Shown: positions 33,293-42,649 of the stretch, in pieces
Numbering within the stretch: the first letter of the stretch is position 1
How the letters are laid out: each line of letters starts with the position of its first letter
DNA from: Sinorhizobium medicae
Lineage (GTDB): Bacteria > Pseudomonadota > Alphaproteobacteria > Rhizobiales > Rhizobiaceae
NCBI RefSeq assembly: GCF_007827695.1
Contig: NZ_VITA01000003.1
Span: 124,001 to 188,000 of the forward strand
Direction of reading: 5' to 3'
DNA length: 64,000 bases
Translations under genes and position numbers: made by a program
Notes under the pieces: model-generated
Seen by the model: only the letters and a program-made list of their open reading frames with translations
Database searches by the model: none
Told to the model about the DNA's origin: nothing

Positions 33293-34203
33293 GACCGGCT
33301 CCCTTCTTCCGCACAGCGCGGGGCGATAAAGCGCGTCTCGACCAGCTTCGAGCGATCGGCGATGATGCTGTCGATGTCCACCAGCCGCTGGCGGCCATGC
33401 TGGCTGCGGCTGCCGAAGCGCGGCAGGGCGCCGAGAAGCCCGCGGGTATATTCGTGCCGCGGATCCGTGAAGAGCGCCCGCGTCTCGTTCTCCTCGACGA
33501 GGCATCCGGCATACATGACGCCGACGCGCTGGCAGATGCTGGCGATCACGCCGAGGTCGTGACTGATGAAGAGAACCGCCGTGCCGCGCTCGGCGCAGAG
33601 TTCCTTGATCAGGCGCAGCACCTCAGCCTGCACGGTGACGTCGAGCGCTGTGGTCGGTTCGTCGGCGATCAGGAGGTCCGGATTGCAGGCGAGCGCCATG
33701 GCGATCATCACCCGCTGGCGCAGGCCACCCGACATCTGGTGCGGATAGTTGCGCGCCCGCCTGTCGGGGTTCGGCACGCGCACGCTCATGAGGGCTTCCA
33801 CCGCGAGTTCCTGCGCCTCGTCCCAGTTCTTTCCCTGATGCAGGACGAACATTTCGGCTATCTGCCGGCCGATCGTGGAGAGCGGGTTCAGCGCGGTCAT
33901 CGGCTCTTGAAAGATCATGGCGATGCGGTTGCCGCGCAGGCGCCGCATCGCGCGCTTGGGGAGTGCCAGCAGGTTCTCGCCTTTGAACAGGATCTCGCCG
34001 CCGGAAACGGCGAGCGGCTTCTTGAGGAGTCCCATGACGGCGAGTGAAGTCACGGACTTGCCGGAGCCGGACTCACCGACAAGACCATAGGCCTCCCCCG
34101 GCATGATCTGGAAGGAGACGTCCTTGAGCAGTGGGCGAACGACGGAACGGCCGACCGCGAGGCCCAAGCAAAGCTCCCTGATGTCGAGAAGCGGCACCGT
34201 CAT
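33289..34203 (-). CDS. peptide ABC transporter ATP-binding protein (DppD type)
   Basis: This 304-residue ATPase has Walker [11 protein letters not shown] (about residue 41), the signature M-S-G-G-L-R-Q-R-V (about 160), and Walker [16 protein letters not shown]-terminal oligopeptide segment follows ([12 protein letters not shown]). The ATG overlaps the stop of the permease gene by 4 bases. A longer open frame upstream is the permease region in another frame and was not used. Confidence 0.88.
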   Translation of the reverse strand: MTVPLLDIRELCLGLAVGRSVVRPLLKDVSFQIMPGEAYGLVGESGSGKSVTSLAVMGLLKKPLAVSGGEILFKGENLLALPKRAMRRLRGNRIAMIFQEPMTALNPLSTIGRQIAEMFVLHQGKNWDEAQELAVEALMSVRVPNPDRRARNYPHQMSGGLRQRVMIAMALACNPDLLIADEPTTALDVTVQAEVLRLIKELCAERGTAVLFISHDLGVIASICQRVGVMYAGCLVEENETRALFTDPRHEYTRGLLGALPRFGSRSQHGRQRLVDIDSIIADRSKLVETRFIAPRCAEEGSRS

Positions 34204-35021
34204 GGGTTGCGTGTCCTCATATGCGGATCGAGGCTGTCGCGCAGGCCGTCGCCGAGAAGGTTGAAGCCGAGCACGGAGAGGAAAATGGCAAGGCCGGGAA
34301 AGATCGCCACCCAGGGCGCAAGCTGAATGAGCTGACGCGCGTCCGTCAGCATCGAGCCCCAGCTCGGGAATGGCGGCTGGATACCGAGGCCAAGGAAGGA
34401 CAGAGCGGCTTCCGAAAGAACCGCCGAACCCATGCCGAGCGTCGCCATCACAAGGATCGGCCCCATTATATTGGGCAGGATCTGCGTGAACATGATCCGC
34501 AGGTCCCCGTAACCCAGCGTCTGCGCCGCCTGCACATAGCTCAACGATTTCAGGGAGAGCGTGGAAGAGCGTGCAATTCGGCAGGTCCAGCTCCAGTTGG
34601 TGAGGCCAAGCGCGACAAGCAGCGAAGGAAGGCCCGGACCCAGCACCGCCATTACGGCAAGCGCGAAGATCAGCGATGGAATTGCGAGCATGACGTTCGT
34701 GACGCCATTGACCAGGTCGTCCCACCAACCGCCCCAATAGCCCGCCGTCATGCCCAGCGTCACGCCGATGATCGAATTTATGAGCTGCGAGACGACGCCG
34801 ACCGTGAGCGAAATTTGCGCACCATACAGAATACGGGTATAGACGTCCCTCCCCTGCCCGTCCGTGCCGAACCAGAAGGTGGCATCCGGTGGCAGCTCCG
34901 AGTTCATCAGGTCCGCGTCGAGCACCGGGTCGAAGGGGGCGATCCACGGGGCGAGAATGCCGGCAAGAACCACCAGTGCGGTCAGGCCGGCACCGAGCCA
35001 GAAGTTGAAGCCCAGTCGCAT
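34200..35021 (-). CDS. peptide ABC transporter permease (DppC type)
   Basis: This 273-residue inner-membrane permease has about six hydrophobic segments and the binding-protein-dependent permease loop (E-A-A-L-S-F-L-G-L-G-I-Q-P-P-F-P-S-W-G) typical of DppC. The start at 35021 was chosen for a perfect AGGAG site and the 4-base gap after the upstream permease; an ATG at 35060 would overlap that gene. It forms the channel together with the DppB-type subunit. Confidence 0.87.
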   Translation of the reverse strand: MRLGFNFWLGAGLTALVVLAGILAPWIAPFDPVLDADLMNSELPPDATFWFGTDGQGRDVYTRILYGAQISLTVGVVSQLINSIIGVTLGMTAGYWGGWWDDLVNGVTNVMLAIPSLIFALAVMAVLGPGLPSLLVALGLTNWSWTCRIARSSTLSLKSLSYVQAAQTLGYGDLRIMFTQILPNIMGPILVMATLGMGSAVLSEAALSFLGLGIQPPFPSWGSMLTDARQLIQLAPWVAIFPGLAIFLSVLGFNLLGDGLRDSLDPHMRTRNP

Positions 35022-35025
35022 CCCG

Positions 35026-35961
35026 TCACTCCTGCTTGATACGCGGATCGATCGCGGCATAGATCAGATCGACCGCCGTGTTGATGACGAGGAACCAGAG
35101 CACGATAATGAGGATGGTCCCCTGCACCACGGGAATGTCGCGGCTTGCGACGCTGTCCACCAGAAGCGAGCCGATACCGGGCCAGGCGAAGAGTTTTTCT
35201 ATGACGACCGCCTGGCCGATCAGCGAGCCGAATTGCAGGCCGAGTGTCGTGACGATCAGCACCAGCGCGTTGCGCGCCACGTGCCAACGAACCACCTTGG
35301 CCTCGCTCATGCCTTTTGAATGGGCGGTGCGGATGAAGTCGGCGTTCAGCACATCGAGAACACCGGCCCGCGTGGTGCGGGCGAGAAGCGCAAGCGGCGT
35401 GACGCCGAGTGTGACGGCGGGCAGGATCAGGTTCCGGAAGGACCCGTCGCCATAGCCGAAGCTCGGCAGCCAGTTCAGCTGCAGGGCGAAGATATACATC
35501 ATCAGGAGACCCAGCCAGAACTGCGGCATTGAGAGGCCCGACACGGCTCCGATCATCGTCACCGTGTCGAGCACCGACCCCGGCCTCAGCGCTGCAAGGA
35601 AACCGAGGGGCACACCGACGACGAGGGCAAAGGCCATGGCGGCGATCGCCAGCTGCAGCGACGCCCATATGCGGTCGTTGATGAGGTCTATTACCGGTTG
35701 ACGGGTGCGGAAGCTGGTGCCGAGATCAAATTGCGCAAGGTCCGTGACATAGGTCGCGAAGCGCTCCATCAGCGGCTTGTTCAGCCCGAATTCCTCGTTG
35801 AGGCGGGCGATCATCTGCGGGTCGGCGGCACGCTTGCCGTCAGCGAAGAGGCTTGCGGCGAAGGTGCCGGGCACGACGCTGAAGATAACGAAGATGAGCA
35901 TCGCCACGACGACGACCGTGGGTATGATCTGCAAGGTGCGGCGCAGGGTGAAGCGAAGCAT
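35026..35961 (-). CDS. peptide ABC transporter permease (DppB type)
   Basis: This 311-residue permease has a first segment near residue 10, a large periplasmic loop (F-G-L-N-K-P-L-M-E-R-F near residue 53), and five further segments. The conserved A-R-T-T-R-A-G-V-L-D-V-L-N-A-D-F-I-R-T-A-H-S-K-G loop (about 195-220) couples to the ATPases. Its length is usual for DppB. It follows the binding-protein gene after 80 bases and leads the transporter membrane genes. Confidence 0.87.
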   Translation of the reverse strand: MLRFTLRRTLQIIPTVVVVAMLIFVIFSVVPGTFAASLFADGKRAADPQMIARLNEEFGLNKPLMERFATYVTDLAQFDLGTSFRTRQPVIDLINDRIWASLQLAIAAMAFALVVGVPLGFLAALRPGSVLDTVTMIGAVSGLSMPQFWLGLLMMYIFALQLNWLPSFGYGDGSFRNLILPAVTLGVTPLALLARTTRAGVLDVLNADFIRTAHSKGMSEAKVVRWHVARNALVLIVTTLGLQFGSLIGQAVVIEKLFAWPGIGSLLVDSVASRDIPVVQGTILIIVLWFLVINTAVDLIYAAIDPRIKQE

Positions 35962-36041
35962 GAGCCGTTCCGTTTTGGCCGCCCGAACGGGCGCGACAAT
36001 CGAGGCGGGGGACAGCGGCCGCCGCCCCCGCCCCCTCAGGC

Positions 36042-37634
36042 TTACTGGCGCGAGGCCGGTGCCTTATCGTCGATCCAGATCTCGTCATAGGGCTGGATCG
36101 CCAGTTCCGTCGCGTTCGGAACGAGGCCGTGGACCCACGGCTGGTAGGCGATCACCGCCTTGTTGTAGTTGAAGAACCAGACCGGCGCGTCGTCCTGCAC
36201 GATATTGTTGGCCTGGCGCAGGAGATCGTTCTGCTTGGCCGGGTCACGCTCCTGTTTGGCCGCCTCATAGAGCTTGTCGAATTCCGGGCTCGCATAGCTC
36301 GTGTAGTTGCAGGCGGATTGCGGCGTCTTTGAATAGTAGCAGCGCAGCGCGTTCAGCGGATCCGGGCCGGAAAGGTTCGACCAGATGAAGGCCTGGAAGT
36401 TGTTGGTCGTCACCGCCTCGCCGAGTGCCGAGCTTTCGACCGGCTTCGGCTTCACGGTGATGCCGACCTTCTTCAGCATGGGCAGGATGGCTTCGACGAT
36501 CGGCACGCCCCAGCTTTCGTTCGGGCTGGCCGTCACCTCGAATTCGAAGCCGTCCGCGTAGCCGGCCTCGGCGAGCAGCGCCTGCGCCTTGTCCGGATCG
36601 TAGGCGTAGGGCGCCTTGTCGTTGTCGAAGGCCGGCGAGGAAATCGGCACCCATCCCGAGGCGGGATAGGCTTTGCTCTTGACCAGGCGCTCGATGATCA
36701 GCGGCGCGTTGATGGCATGGTTGATCGCCTGGCGCACCCGCCTGTCCTTGAAGGGTTCGAAGGCGGGATTGAAGCCTATATTACGGGTATAGACCTCTGC
36801 GACCTCCAGGAGGTGATCCTTCAATCCGTCCTCGCCCTGATAGGCCTGGTACTGGGTGGGCCCGAGAATCGAAACATCGATCTCCTTGTTGCGGAAGGCG
36901 ATGTCGCGCGCGGCGTCCTCGGCCATCAACACGATATTGATGCGGTCGAGATAGGGTTTGCCCTCCTCATAATATTTGTCGAACTTTTCCACGACGAGCC
37001 GGGAGCCGGGTACGTGCTCCTTGAAGACGAAAGCGCCGAGGCCGACGGGGTTTTTGCCGAACTCCGCTTCGTCCTCGACATCGGACGGATAGATGACAGT
37101 CGTGTTCTGCATCAGCGGGAAGCCGGGATTGATCGTGCTGGCATAGGTGATCTCCAGCGTGTGATCGTCGATCTTCTTCAGACCCGAAATCTCGTCTGCC
37201 TTGCCGGCGGTATAGTCCTCCGCCCCCTTGATGACCGCAATGAAGCTCGCGCCGGGAAAGGCGTTCTTCGGATTGGCAATTCGTTTGTAGCTGTAGATGA
37301 TGTCGTCGGCTGTCAGCGGCTTGCCGTTGTGGAATACGGCGTTTTCACGCAGGTGATAGGTGTGGACCGTGCCGTCCTCGGAAACGTCTTCCGAGGTCGC
37401 CAGTTCCAGCACCGGCTTGTTCTGGACCGCGTCCCAGCTGTAGAGCGCGCGGTGGATGGCCTGGGTGATGAATTCTTCCTGCGTGTTGGGGCTCGACTGC
37501 ACGTCGAGCGTGGCGAAGCTCGAACCGTAGGGGGCGGTGAAGACAAGGGTCCCGCCGTGGCGTTCGCCCGCCGCAAGCGCCCCGCCAGCCACGCCGAGGC
37601 TGAGCATTGCCGCCAGTGTAAGTCTTTTCAGCAT
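36042..37634 (-). CDS. peptide/nickel-type ABC substrate-binding protein (family 5)
   Basis: This 530-residue periplasmic protein has a signal peptide (about residues 1-24, L-G-V-A-G-G-A-L-A-A) and the SBP_bac_5 fold, with H-T-Y-H-L-R-E-N-A-V-F-H-N-G-K-P-L near residue 90 and R-Q-A-I-N-H-A-I-N near 320. Family-5 proteins bind oligopeptides, dipeptides, nickel or opine-like compounds. The start has GGGAG upstream. It lies 56 bases after the amidohydrolase gene and before the two permeases, so the transporter and a hydrolase probably share a transcript. The nearby D-amino-acid-type transaminase and DmpA peptidase make small or D-configured peptides a reasonable guess. Confidence 0.87.
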   Translation of the reverse strand: MLKRLTLAAMLSLGVAGGALAAGERHGGTLVFTAPYGSSFATLDVQSSPNTQEEFITQAIHRALYSWDAVQNKPVLELATSEDVSEDGTVHTYHLRENAVFHNGKPLTADDIIYSYKRIANPKNAFPGASFIAVIKGAEDYTAGKADEISGLKKIDDHTLEITYASTINPGFPLMQNTTVIYPSDVEDEAEFGKNPVGLGAFVFKEHVPGSRLVVEKFDKYYEEGKPYLDRINIVLMAEDAARDIAFRNKEIDVSILGPTQYQAYQGEDGLKDHLLEVAEVYTRNIGFNPAFEPFKDRRVRQAINHAINAPLIIERLVKSKAYPASGWVPISSPAFDNDKAPYAYDPDKAQALLAEAGYADGFEFEVTASPNESWGVPIVEAILPMLKKVGITVKPKPVESSALGEAVTTNNFQAFIWSNLSGPDPLNALRCYYSKTPQSACNYTSYASPEFDKLYEAAKQERDPAKQNDLLRQANNIVQDDAPVWFFNYNKAVIAYQPWVHGLVPNATELAIQPYDEIWIDDKAPASRQ

Positions 37635-37690
37635 ATCGTTCTCCCTCTCGTGCCGTTCCCGGCATCGTTTAAATACAGTCCGGCGGGCCG

Positions 37691-39316
37691 TCAGCGTGCA
37701 TCGTGCACGACGCGGCCCGCAAGCAGGGTGAGCAAACAGCGGGTATCTGAGAGAATTGTTTCGGCCGGGGCGGCCAGAAGGTCGTTGTCGAAGACGGCGA
37801 TGTCCGCCCATTGACCGGGCACAAGCCGTCCCTTGACCGCCTCGGCTTTCTGCGAATAGGCGCCGAATTCGGTATAGGCCTGCAACGCCTCTTCGCGGCT
37901 CAGCCGTTCGGATGCCTGCATCACCGTGCCCTTGCCGGTCTCGCGTGTGATCATCGCATGCAGGTTCGGGAACGGGTCGGGCGAGCACACGGGCGAATCG
38001 GAGCCGGTCGAAGGTTTTAATCCCATGCGCATCCAGGTGCCGATCGGATATGACGGCAAGCCTCGCTCTTCCCCGAGAACGGAAATGTAGCTGTCGCCGA
38101 AATCGTGGATGAAGGCCATCTGCGGTGCTGGCAAGATGCCGGCCGCCTTCATGCGCGCATTCTGTTCCGGCGCGGGAAAGCCGCAATGCTCGATACGATG
38201 GCGACGATCTGGATCGGGGTTTGCGGCAAGCGCCTTCTCATAGGCCGTGATGAGCTGTTCGATCGCGCCGTCGCCGATGGCGTGGCAGACCATCTGATAC
38301 CCTCGGTCGTGACAGGCCTTGACGACCGCCTCGACCTCCGCGTCCGGCAGCATCTGCACGCCGATATTGTCCGGTTCGCCCTGATAGGGCTTCGTCATCC
38401 AGGCAGTGCGACCGCCCGCCGAACCGTCGAGAAAGACCTTTACACCCCCGACGCGCAGCATGTCGTCGCCGGCGCCGGAGAGAAGACCGGCTCGCCAGCA
38501 ATCCTCGACGATGGAAACGCCGGGGTCGCCGAGCAGGGTCAGCCACACGCGGACCGGCAGACGGCCGGAAAGTTTAGCCATCTCGTAAGCCTGGATTTCG
38601 GCGAAACCGGAAACCTGGCCGACTGCCGCATCCATGCAGCTCGTGATTCCGGACGAAAGCAGGTGCTTTCCGGCCCGCTCGATCCCGTCGATAAGCTCTT
38701 CGGTGGCTGCGGGCGGCATGGCGGCCCTGACCAGGTTCTGGGCGTTTTCCGCCAGGAAGCCGTTCAGACACCCATTGGTGAGCCCGATCACGCCCCCTTC
38801 GGGCACCGCCGTCGTCTCTGTGATGCCGGCGAGCTCCAGCGCGCGGGTATTGGCGATTGAAACGTGGCCGCAGGCGCGCGTCAGCAGGACGGGGTGATCG
38901 GGCGCGGCGCGATCGAGATCGTCGCGCGTTGGGTGCCGGCCGGTGTCCAACTTGACCTGGTCATAGCCCCGGGCGCGGATCCAGCCGCCCTTTTGCGTCG
39001 TGGCTGCGCGGTCGGAAACCTGCTTCATCAGCGCCGCGAGCGTCGGCGCGGCCGCGGGCGACGCGTCGACCCAGCCCATGGCCATGCCGGTCGCGATGAG
39101 ATGCAGGTGGTTGTCGATGAGGCCAGGGGTGGCAAAGCGGCCTTCGAGATCGATGACTTCGGTGCGCGGGCCCTTCAGGTTGGATATGTCCGCACTGCTG
39201 CCGGTTGCAAGAACCTTGCCCTGCCAAACGGCAAGGGCCTCGCTGACGCCCTCCTCCCGGCCGCGCCAGATGCGGCCATTGGTAAGGATAAGCTCGGCTT
39301 CGATTCCGATTGCCAT
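37691..39316 (-). CDS. amidohydrolase family protein (YtcJ-like)
   Basis: This 541-residue enzyme belongs to the metal-dependent amidohydrolase superfamily, subgroup YtcJ/Amidohydro_3. The H-x-H metal site is N-H-L-H-L (about residue 68), and further metal ligands lie in V-C-H-A-I-G-D-G-A (about 345) and R-I-E-H-C-G-F (about 375); an Asp is in S-D-S-P-V (about 445). Such enzymes hydrolyse amide or C-N bonds in cyclic or N-acylated compounds. The ATG at 39316 has GGGGGAG six bases upstream. It is the first gene of the transporter operon and divergent from the LysR regulator, so an imported amide may be its substrate. Exact substrate unknown. Confidence 0.82.
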   Translation of the reverse strand: MAIGIEAELILTNGRIWRGREEGVSEALAVWQGKVLATGSSADISNLKGPRTEVIDLEGRFATPGLIDNHLHLIATGMAMGWVDASPAAAPTLAALMKQVSDRAATTQKGGWIRARGYDQVKLDTGRHPTRDDLDRAAPDHPVLLTRACGHVSIANTRALELAGITETTAVPEGGVIGLTNGCLNGFLAENAQNLVRAAMPPAATEELIDGIERAGKHLLSSGITSCMDAAVGQVSGFAEIQAYEMAKLSGRLPVRVWLTLLGDPGVSIVEDCWRAGLLSGAGDDMLRVGGVKVFLDGSAGGRTAWMTKPYQGEPDNIGVQMLPDAEVEAVVKACHDRGYQMVCHAIGDGAIEQLITAYEKALAANPDPDRRHRIEHCGFPAPEQNARMKAAGILPAPQMAFIHDFGDSYISVLGEERGLPSYPIGTWMRMGLKPSTGSDSPVCSPDPFPNLHAMITRETGKGTVMQASERLSREEALQAYTEFGAYSQKAEAVKGRLVPGQWADIAVFDNDLLAAPAETILSDTRCLLTLLAGRVVHDAR

Positions 39317-39500
39317 CTGCAACTCCCCCTTGTGGCCCCGACGCTGCCGGCCGGCCCGCTTCCTCCGATTCCAACTTGGAAGGTCGCGACCGGCTTGGCC
39401 AATTCGCTTTTAGCAACAACCCATGCAGAATCGACATATCTGTCTTGATTGAATACCTATGAGCCGCCGCAGCACGCGCGCGTCGAAGGGGAAAGCAGAC

Positions 39501-40442
39501 ATGGAGATCAAGTGGCTGGAGGATTTCGTGACGCTTGCCGACACGTCCAGCTTCTCGCGTGCGGCTGAGCTGCGCAACGTGACTCAACCGGCCTTCAGCC
39601 GCCGGATCAAGCAATTGGAGAACTGGCTCGGCGCGACGCTGATCAGCCGCGCGACCATGCCGGCCGAACTCACGCCTGCCGGGCGCAATTTCCTGCCCGT
39701 CGCCCAGGAATCGATCCGTACCTTCTATGCGGCGCGCGAAGTTCTGCGTCTTCCGAATGAGCCGGGCCTCATCCGCTTCGCCGCGCTGCATACGCTGACT
39801 GTCACCTTCTTTCCGCGCTGGCTGAAAAAACTAGAGGCTGCGGGCGGGACATTCAGCACCTCGCTCATTCCGGACCGAGGTGGCATCGAGGCCAACCTCG
39901 ACGCACTCATTGGCGACGAGGCGGATTTCTTCCTCACCTATGCCCATGCGGAAGTGCCGTTCCATCTCGCCCGGGGACAGTTCGCCTCGCTGACCGTGGC
40001 CCATGACCGTTTGATCCCGCTGGTCGCAACGGAGATCGTGCTGTCCGGCCATGCACAACCCGGTCGCAACCTCCTTGACCGTGCCGTCGCCCAGCCGCGG
40101 CTTGCCATCCCTTATCTCAGCTATGGCTTGAATTCTTTCTTTGGCGTTGCCCTTTCGCGCCTGCTGCTGCGCCGTCCGCCATTCCGGCGCCGCACGACAC
40201 ACGAAAACACCATCAGCGCCGGCTTGATGAACATGGCATTGACGGGCGCAGGCCTGTGCTGGCTTCCGGAAAGTCTCGCGCGTGAGGAGATGGAGGCAGG
40301 CCGCCTCGTGCCCGCCTCTGCGGATGAAGGCTGGAACCTCGACCTCGAGATCCGGCTCTACCGCCACGCGGCGGGCCGCAACCGCAAGGTCGAGGATCTA
40401 TGGCAGACGGCGCAGCAGCTCCTGGAGCGCTCGCCCGCTTGA
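39501..40442 (+). CDS. LysR-type transcriptional regulator
   Basis: This 313-residue protein has the LysR winged helix at the N terminus (I-K-W-L-E-D-F-V-T-L-A, F-S-R-A-A-E-L-R-N-V-T-Q-P-A-F-S-R-R-I-K-Q-L-E) and a periplasmic-binding-protein-like effector domain (about residues 90-300). It is divergent from the amidohydrolase-transporter operon, so it probably controls those genes and perhaps the peptidase and transaminase genes on its other side. The start at 39501 places the helix-turn-helix at residue 3; the upstream frame adds 14 basic residues. No clear T-N11-A box was fixed by eye in the gap 39317-39500. Confidence 0.85.
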   Translation: MEIKWLEDFVTLADTSSFSRAAELRNVTQPAFSRRIKQLENWLGATLISRATMPAELTPAGRNFLPVAQESIRTFYAAREVLRLPNEPGLIRFAALHTLTVTFFPRWLKKLEAAGGTFSTSLIPDRGGIEANLDALIGDEADFFLTYAHAEVPFHLARGQFASLTVAHDRLIPLVATEIVLSGHAQPGRNLLDRAVAQPRLAIPYLSYGLNSFFGVALSRLLLRRPPFRRRTTHENTISAGLMNMALTGAGLCWLPESLAREEMEAGRLVPASADEGWNLDLEIRLYRHAAGRNRKVEDLWQTAQQLLERSPA

Positions 40443-40449
40443 TCACACT

Positions 40450-41487
40450 TCATGAAACGCTGTTCTTCCTCAGCCAGTCGGCAAGAGAAGGAATGATCCG
40501 GCCGCTGCGGCCCGCCATGGCGGGCGCCATGCAGAGCGCGTTCAGGACCGCCTCCTGCGTCGTCTCGGCGGCGGCGCGGAAAGCGATGTCGATGTGAGCG
40601 TCAGCGATCCGCTCCTGCGTGGCGAAGGATGCGGGCGGCTCGTGCTCCACCGGATCGGCAGTGGTGAAACAGAGGGCGACATCGCCGCTGCCATGGCCCC
40701 AGAAGGCGCCGAGGCGGGCAAGACCCGCGCCGGCCCGCCGCGTGATCCGCTGCAACTGGCGATCGGCCAAAGGAAGGTCCGTCGCCGTGACGACGATAAC
40801 GGAGCCACATTCGGGCTTGGCCGGCACTTTCGGATCGGGTCGGCGCCCGTCCGGCAGGACGAGATCGCCGGCCGCCCCGAAATTTGCGAGAACTAGCGTG
40901 CCCAGCGTGAAGTCGCGCTTGCCTATCCGCATGCGCCGCGACGCCGTGCCGATACCCGCCTTGAAGCCGAAAGCCGTCATGCCGGAGCCGGCACCCACCG
41001 CCCCCTGCTCCACTGGCCCCATGCGGGCGGCGTCAAGCGCCGCCTCGGCATCGGCTGGCGTTACCGCCAGCGCCTGAATGTCGTTGATGCTGCCGTCGTT
41101 GCATTCGCAGACCACTGCATTGACGGTCGAGGTCTGTCGCCCGATTGCCGGATTGGCGGCGACGGCGCGGCGGATAAGCGCCTCCGTACAGGCGGATACG
41201 GAAAAGGTGTTGGTGAGCAGGATCGGCGTCTCGAGCGTGCCGAGTTCGGCCACCTGCATCAGCCCCGCCGATTTGCCGAAGCCGTTGATGACCTCCACCG
41301 CCGCCCGCGGCTTGACGCGGAAGATATCGCCCGGATGCGGGACGATGGCAGTGATCCCTGTGTACACGCCCTCGCCGCGCAACGACCGGTGGCCGATCGA
41401 AACGCCCGCAACGTCGGTTATTTCATTGCCCGGCCCCGGCGCCAGCCGGCCCTGCGGTATCAGTCCCAGTTCCCGTGCCGTCTTCAT
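40450..41487 (-). CDS. DmpA-type P1 aminopeptidase
   Basis: This 345-residue protein matches the DmpA/P1 family (N-terminal nucleophile enzymes that cleave themselves in two). D-V-A-G-V-S-I-G-H-R near residue 25, V-N-G-F-G-K-S-A-G-L near 65, T-V-N-A-V-V-C-E-C-N-D-G near 140, and G-A-V-G-A-G-S-G-M near 180 are family motifs. DmpA of Ochrobactrum removes N-terminal L residues from peptides and also hydrolyses D-amino-acid amides and esters. The transaminase gene is 65 bases upstream on the same strand. It converges with the LysR gene eight bases away. Substrate preference is unknown. Confidence 0.83.
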   Translation of the reverse strand: MKTARELGLIPQGRLAPGPGNEITDVAGVSIGHRSLRGEGVYTGITAIVPHPGDIFRVKPRAAVEVINGFGKSAGLMQVAELGTLETPILLTNTFSVSACTEALIRRAVAANPAIGRQTSTVNAVVCECNDGSINDIQALAVTPADAEAALDAARMGPVEQGAVGAGSGMTAFGFKAGIGTASRRMRIGKRDFTLGTLVLANFGAAGDLVLPDGRRPDPKVPAKPECGSVIVVTATDLPLADRQLQRITRRAGAGLARLGAFWGHGSGDVALCFTTADPVEHEPPASFATQERIADAHIDIAFRAAAETTQEAVLNALCMAPAMAGRSGRIIPSLADWLRKNSVS

Positions 41488-41552
41488 GTCGCCCTACCAA
41501 CCCTCTGAACCCATCCGTTTGCGGAGGGAACCGCGCTTTTCCTGTCATTGCT

Positions 41553-42404
41553 TTAGTGCGCAATGCCGGCCGCTTCCAGATATAGAGCCTGGAGTTTCCG
41601 GGTCATCGGTCCGGGCCTGCCGTTGCCGACAAGCCGCACGCCGATCCGCACGACCGGGGTCACCAGGCTGGACGCGGAGGTCTGAAACGCCTCCGCGGCA
41701 GCCTGCGCCTCGCCGGGCGCGAAGGCACGCTCCACGATTTGTAGCCCCTCGGCCGCGCAGAGCTTGGCAAGAGCACGCTGCGTACAGCCCGGCAGCGTCA
41801 CATGCGAAGCGGCGCGCGTGAGGATGTGCCCCTCGGCCGTTATGACATGGGCCGTGGAGCTGGCGCCCTCGGTCACCAGCCCGTTCTCCACCAGCCAGAC
41901 ATCGTCAAAACCGCGGGCGCGTGCCGCTTGTTTGGCCATGACCTGGCCGAGAAGCATGGCGGTTTTGATGTCACGCCGTTTCCAGCGCGGATCGTCCGCC
42001 AGATCGACCGCGATGCCGTCCCGCTGGGCCCTCGTGCCGCTCAGCATCTTCGCCTGGGTGAAGCCGACAAGCTTCGGCGCCAGTGCCTCGGAATAGAGAA
42101 AGTCGCGATCCGCCTCGCCGCGCGAGACCTGCAGATAGACCGTGCCGTCCCGCAAGTCGTTGCGGGCGATCAGTTCCGCTTGAATGCCTGCAATTTGCTC
42201 CAGGGAGAGCGCGAGCGGGATGGCGAGCTCCTTCAGCGAACGGCAGAGCCGACCGAGATGCAGATCGTTATCGATCATCCGCCCGCCGATCACCGCCGTT
42301 ACCTCGTAGACGGCATCGCCGAACAGAAAACCCCGGTCAAAAAGCCCGATCCGGGCTTCCTCCTCGGGTATGAATTGACCATGGACGTAGACGATCCTGC
42401 CCAT
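41553..42404 (-). CDS. D-amino-acid transaminase-like (class IV aminotransferase)
   Basis: This 283-residue PLP enzyme belongs to the fold-type IV group. It begins with V-Y-V-H-G-Q-F and has G-L-F-D-R-G-F-L-F-G-D-A-V-Y-E-V near residue 25. The PLP Lys lies in R-R-D-I-K-T-A-M-L-L-G (about residue 145), and L-V-E-N-G-L-V-T-E-G-A-S-S-T (about 170) is the cofactor phosphate region. This wording fits D-alanine aminotransferase better than BCAT, which is longer. It would convert D-amino acids to keto acids. GGAGG lies just upstream. It is first in a two-gene unit with the DmpA peptidase. Confidence 0.82.
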   Translation of the reverse strand: MGRIVYVHGQFIPEEEARIGLFDRGFLFGDAVYEVTAVIGGRMIDNDLHLGRLCRSLKELAIPLALSLEQIAGIQAELIARNDLRDGTVYLQVSRGEADRDFLYSEALAPKLVGFTQAKMLSGTRAQRDGIAVDLADDPRWKRRDIKTAMLLGQVMAKQAARARGFDDVWLVENGLVTEGASSTAHVITAEGHILTRAASHVTLPGCTQRALAKLCAAEGLQIVERAFAPGEAQAAAEAFQTSASSLVTPVVRIGVRLVGNGRPGPMTRKLQALYLEAAGIAH

Positions 42405-42649
42405 CTGTTCCTCCCGTTGCGGACAGAACATAGGAAGGACTCGCTGCGGCTGACCAATTCAATTTGGGCAGCATCTCATGCAAATTTCGCCTGAGCTCTG
42501 ACTTATCCCTTGCTGCCTCGCAGCATGCGTGTACAGAGATTATACTTTAAAATATTAAGTATTTTCACGATTTTCCAGTAGATATTAAGAGCTTATTCTT
42601 GGCGCAGCTTCTCATTATGCTCACCGCTTCACCCCCAAGGAGCGCTGCT

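Noticed and set aside
36717..37814. 365-codon plus-strand frame opposite the ABC binding-protein gene
   Set aside because: Shadow of the real minus-strand gene, which has a signal peptide and a known fold.
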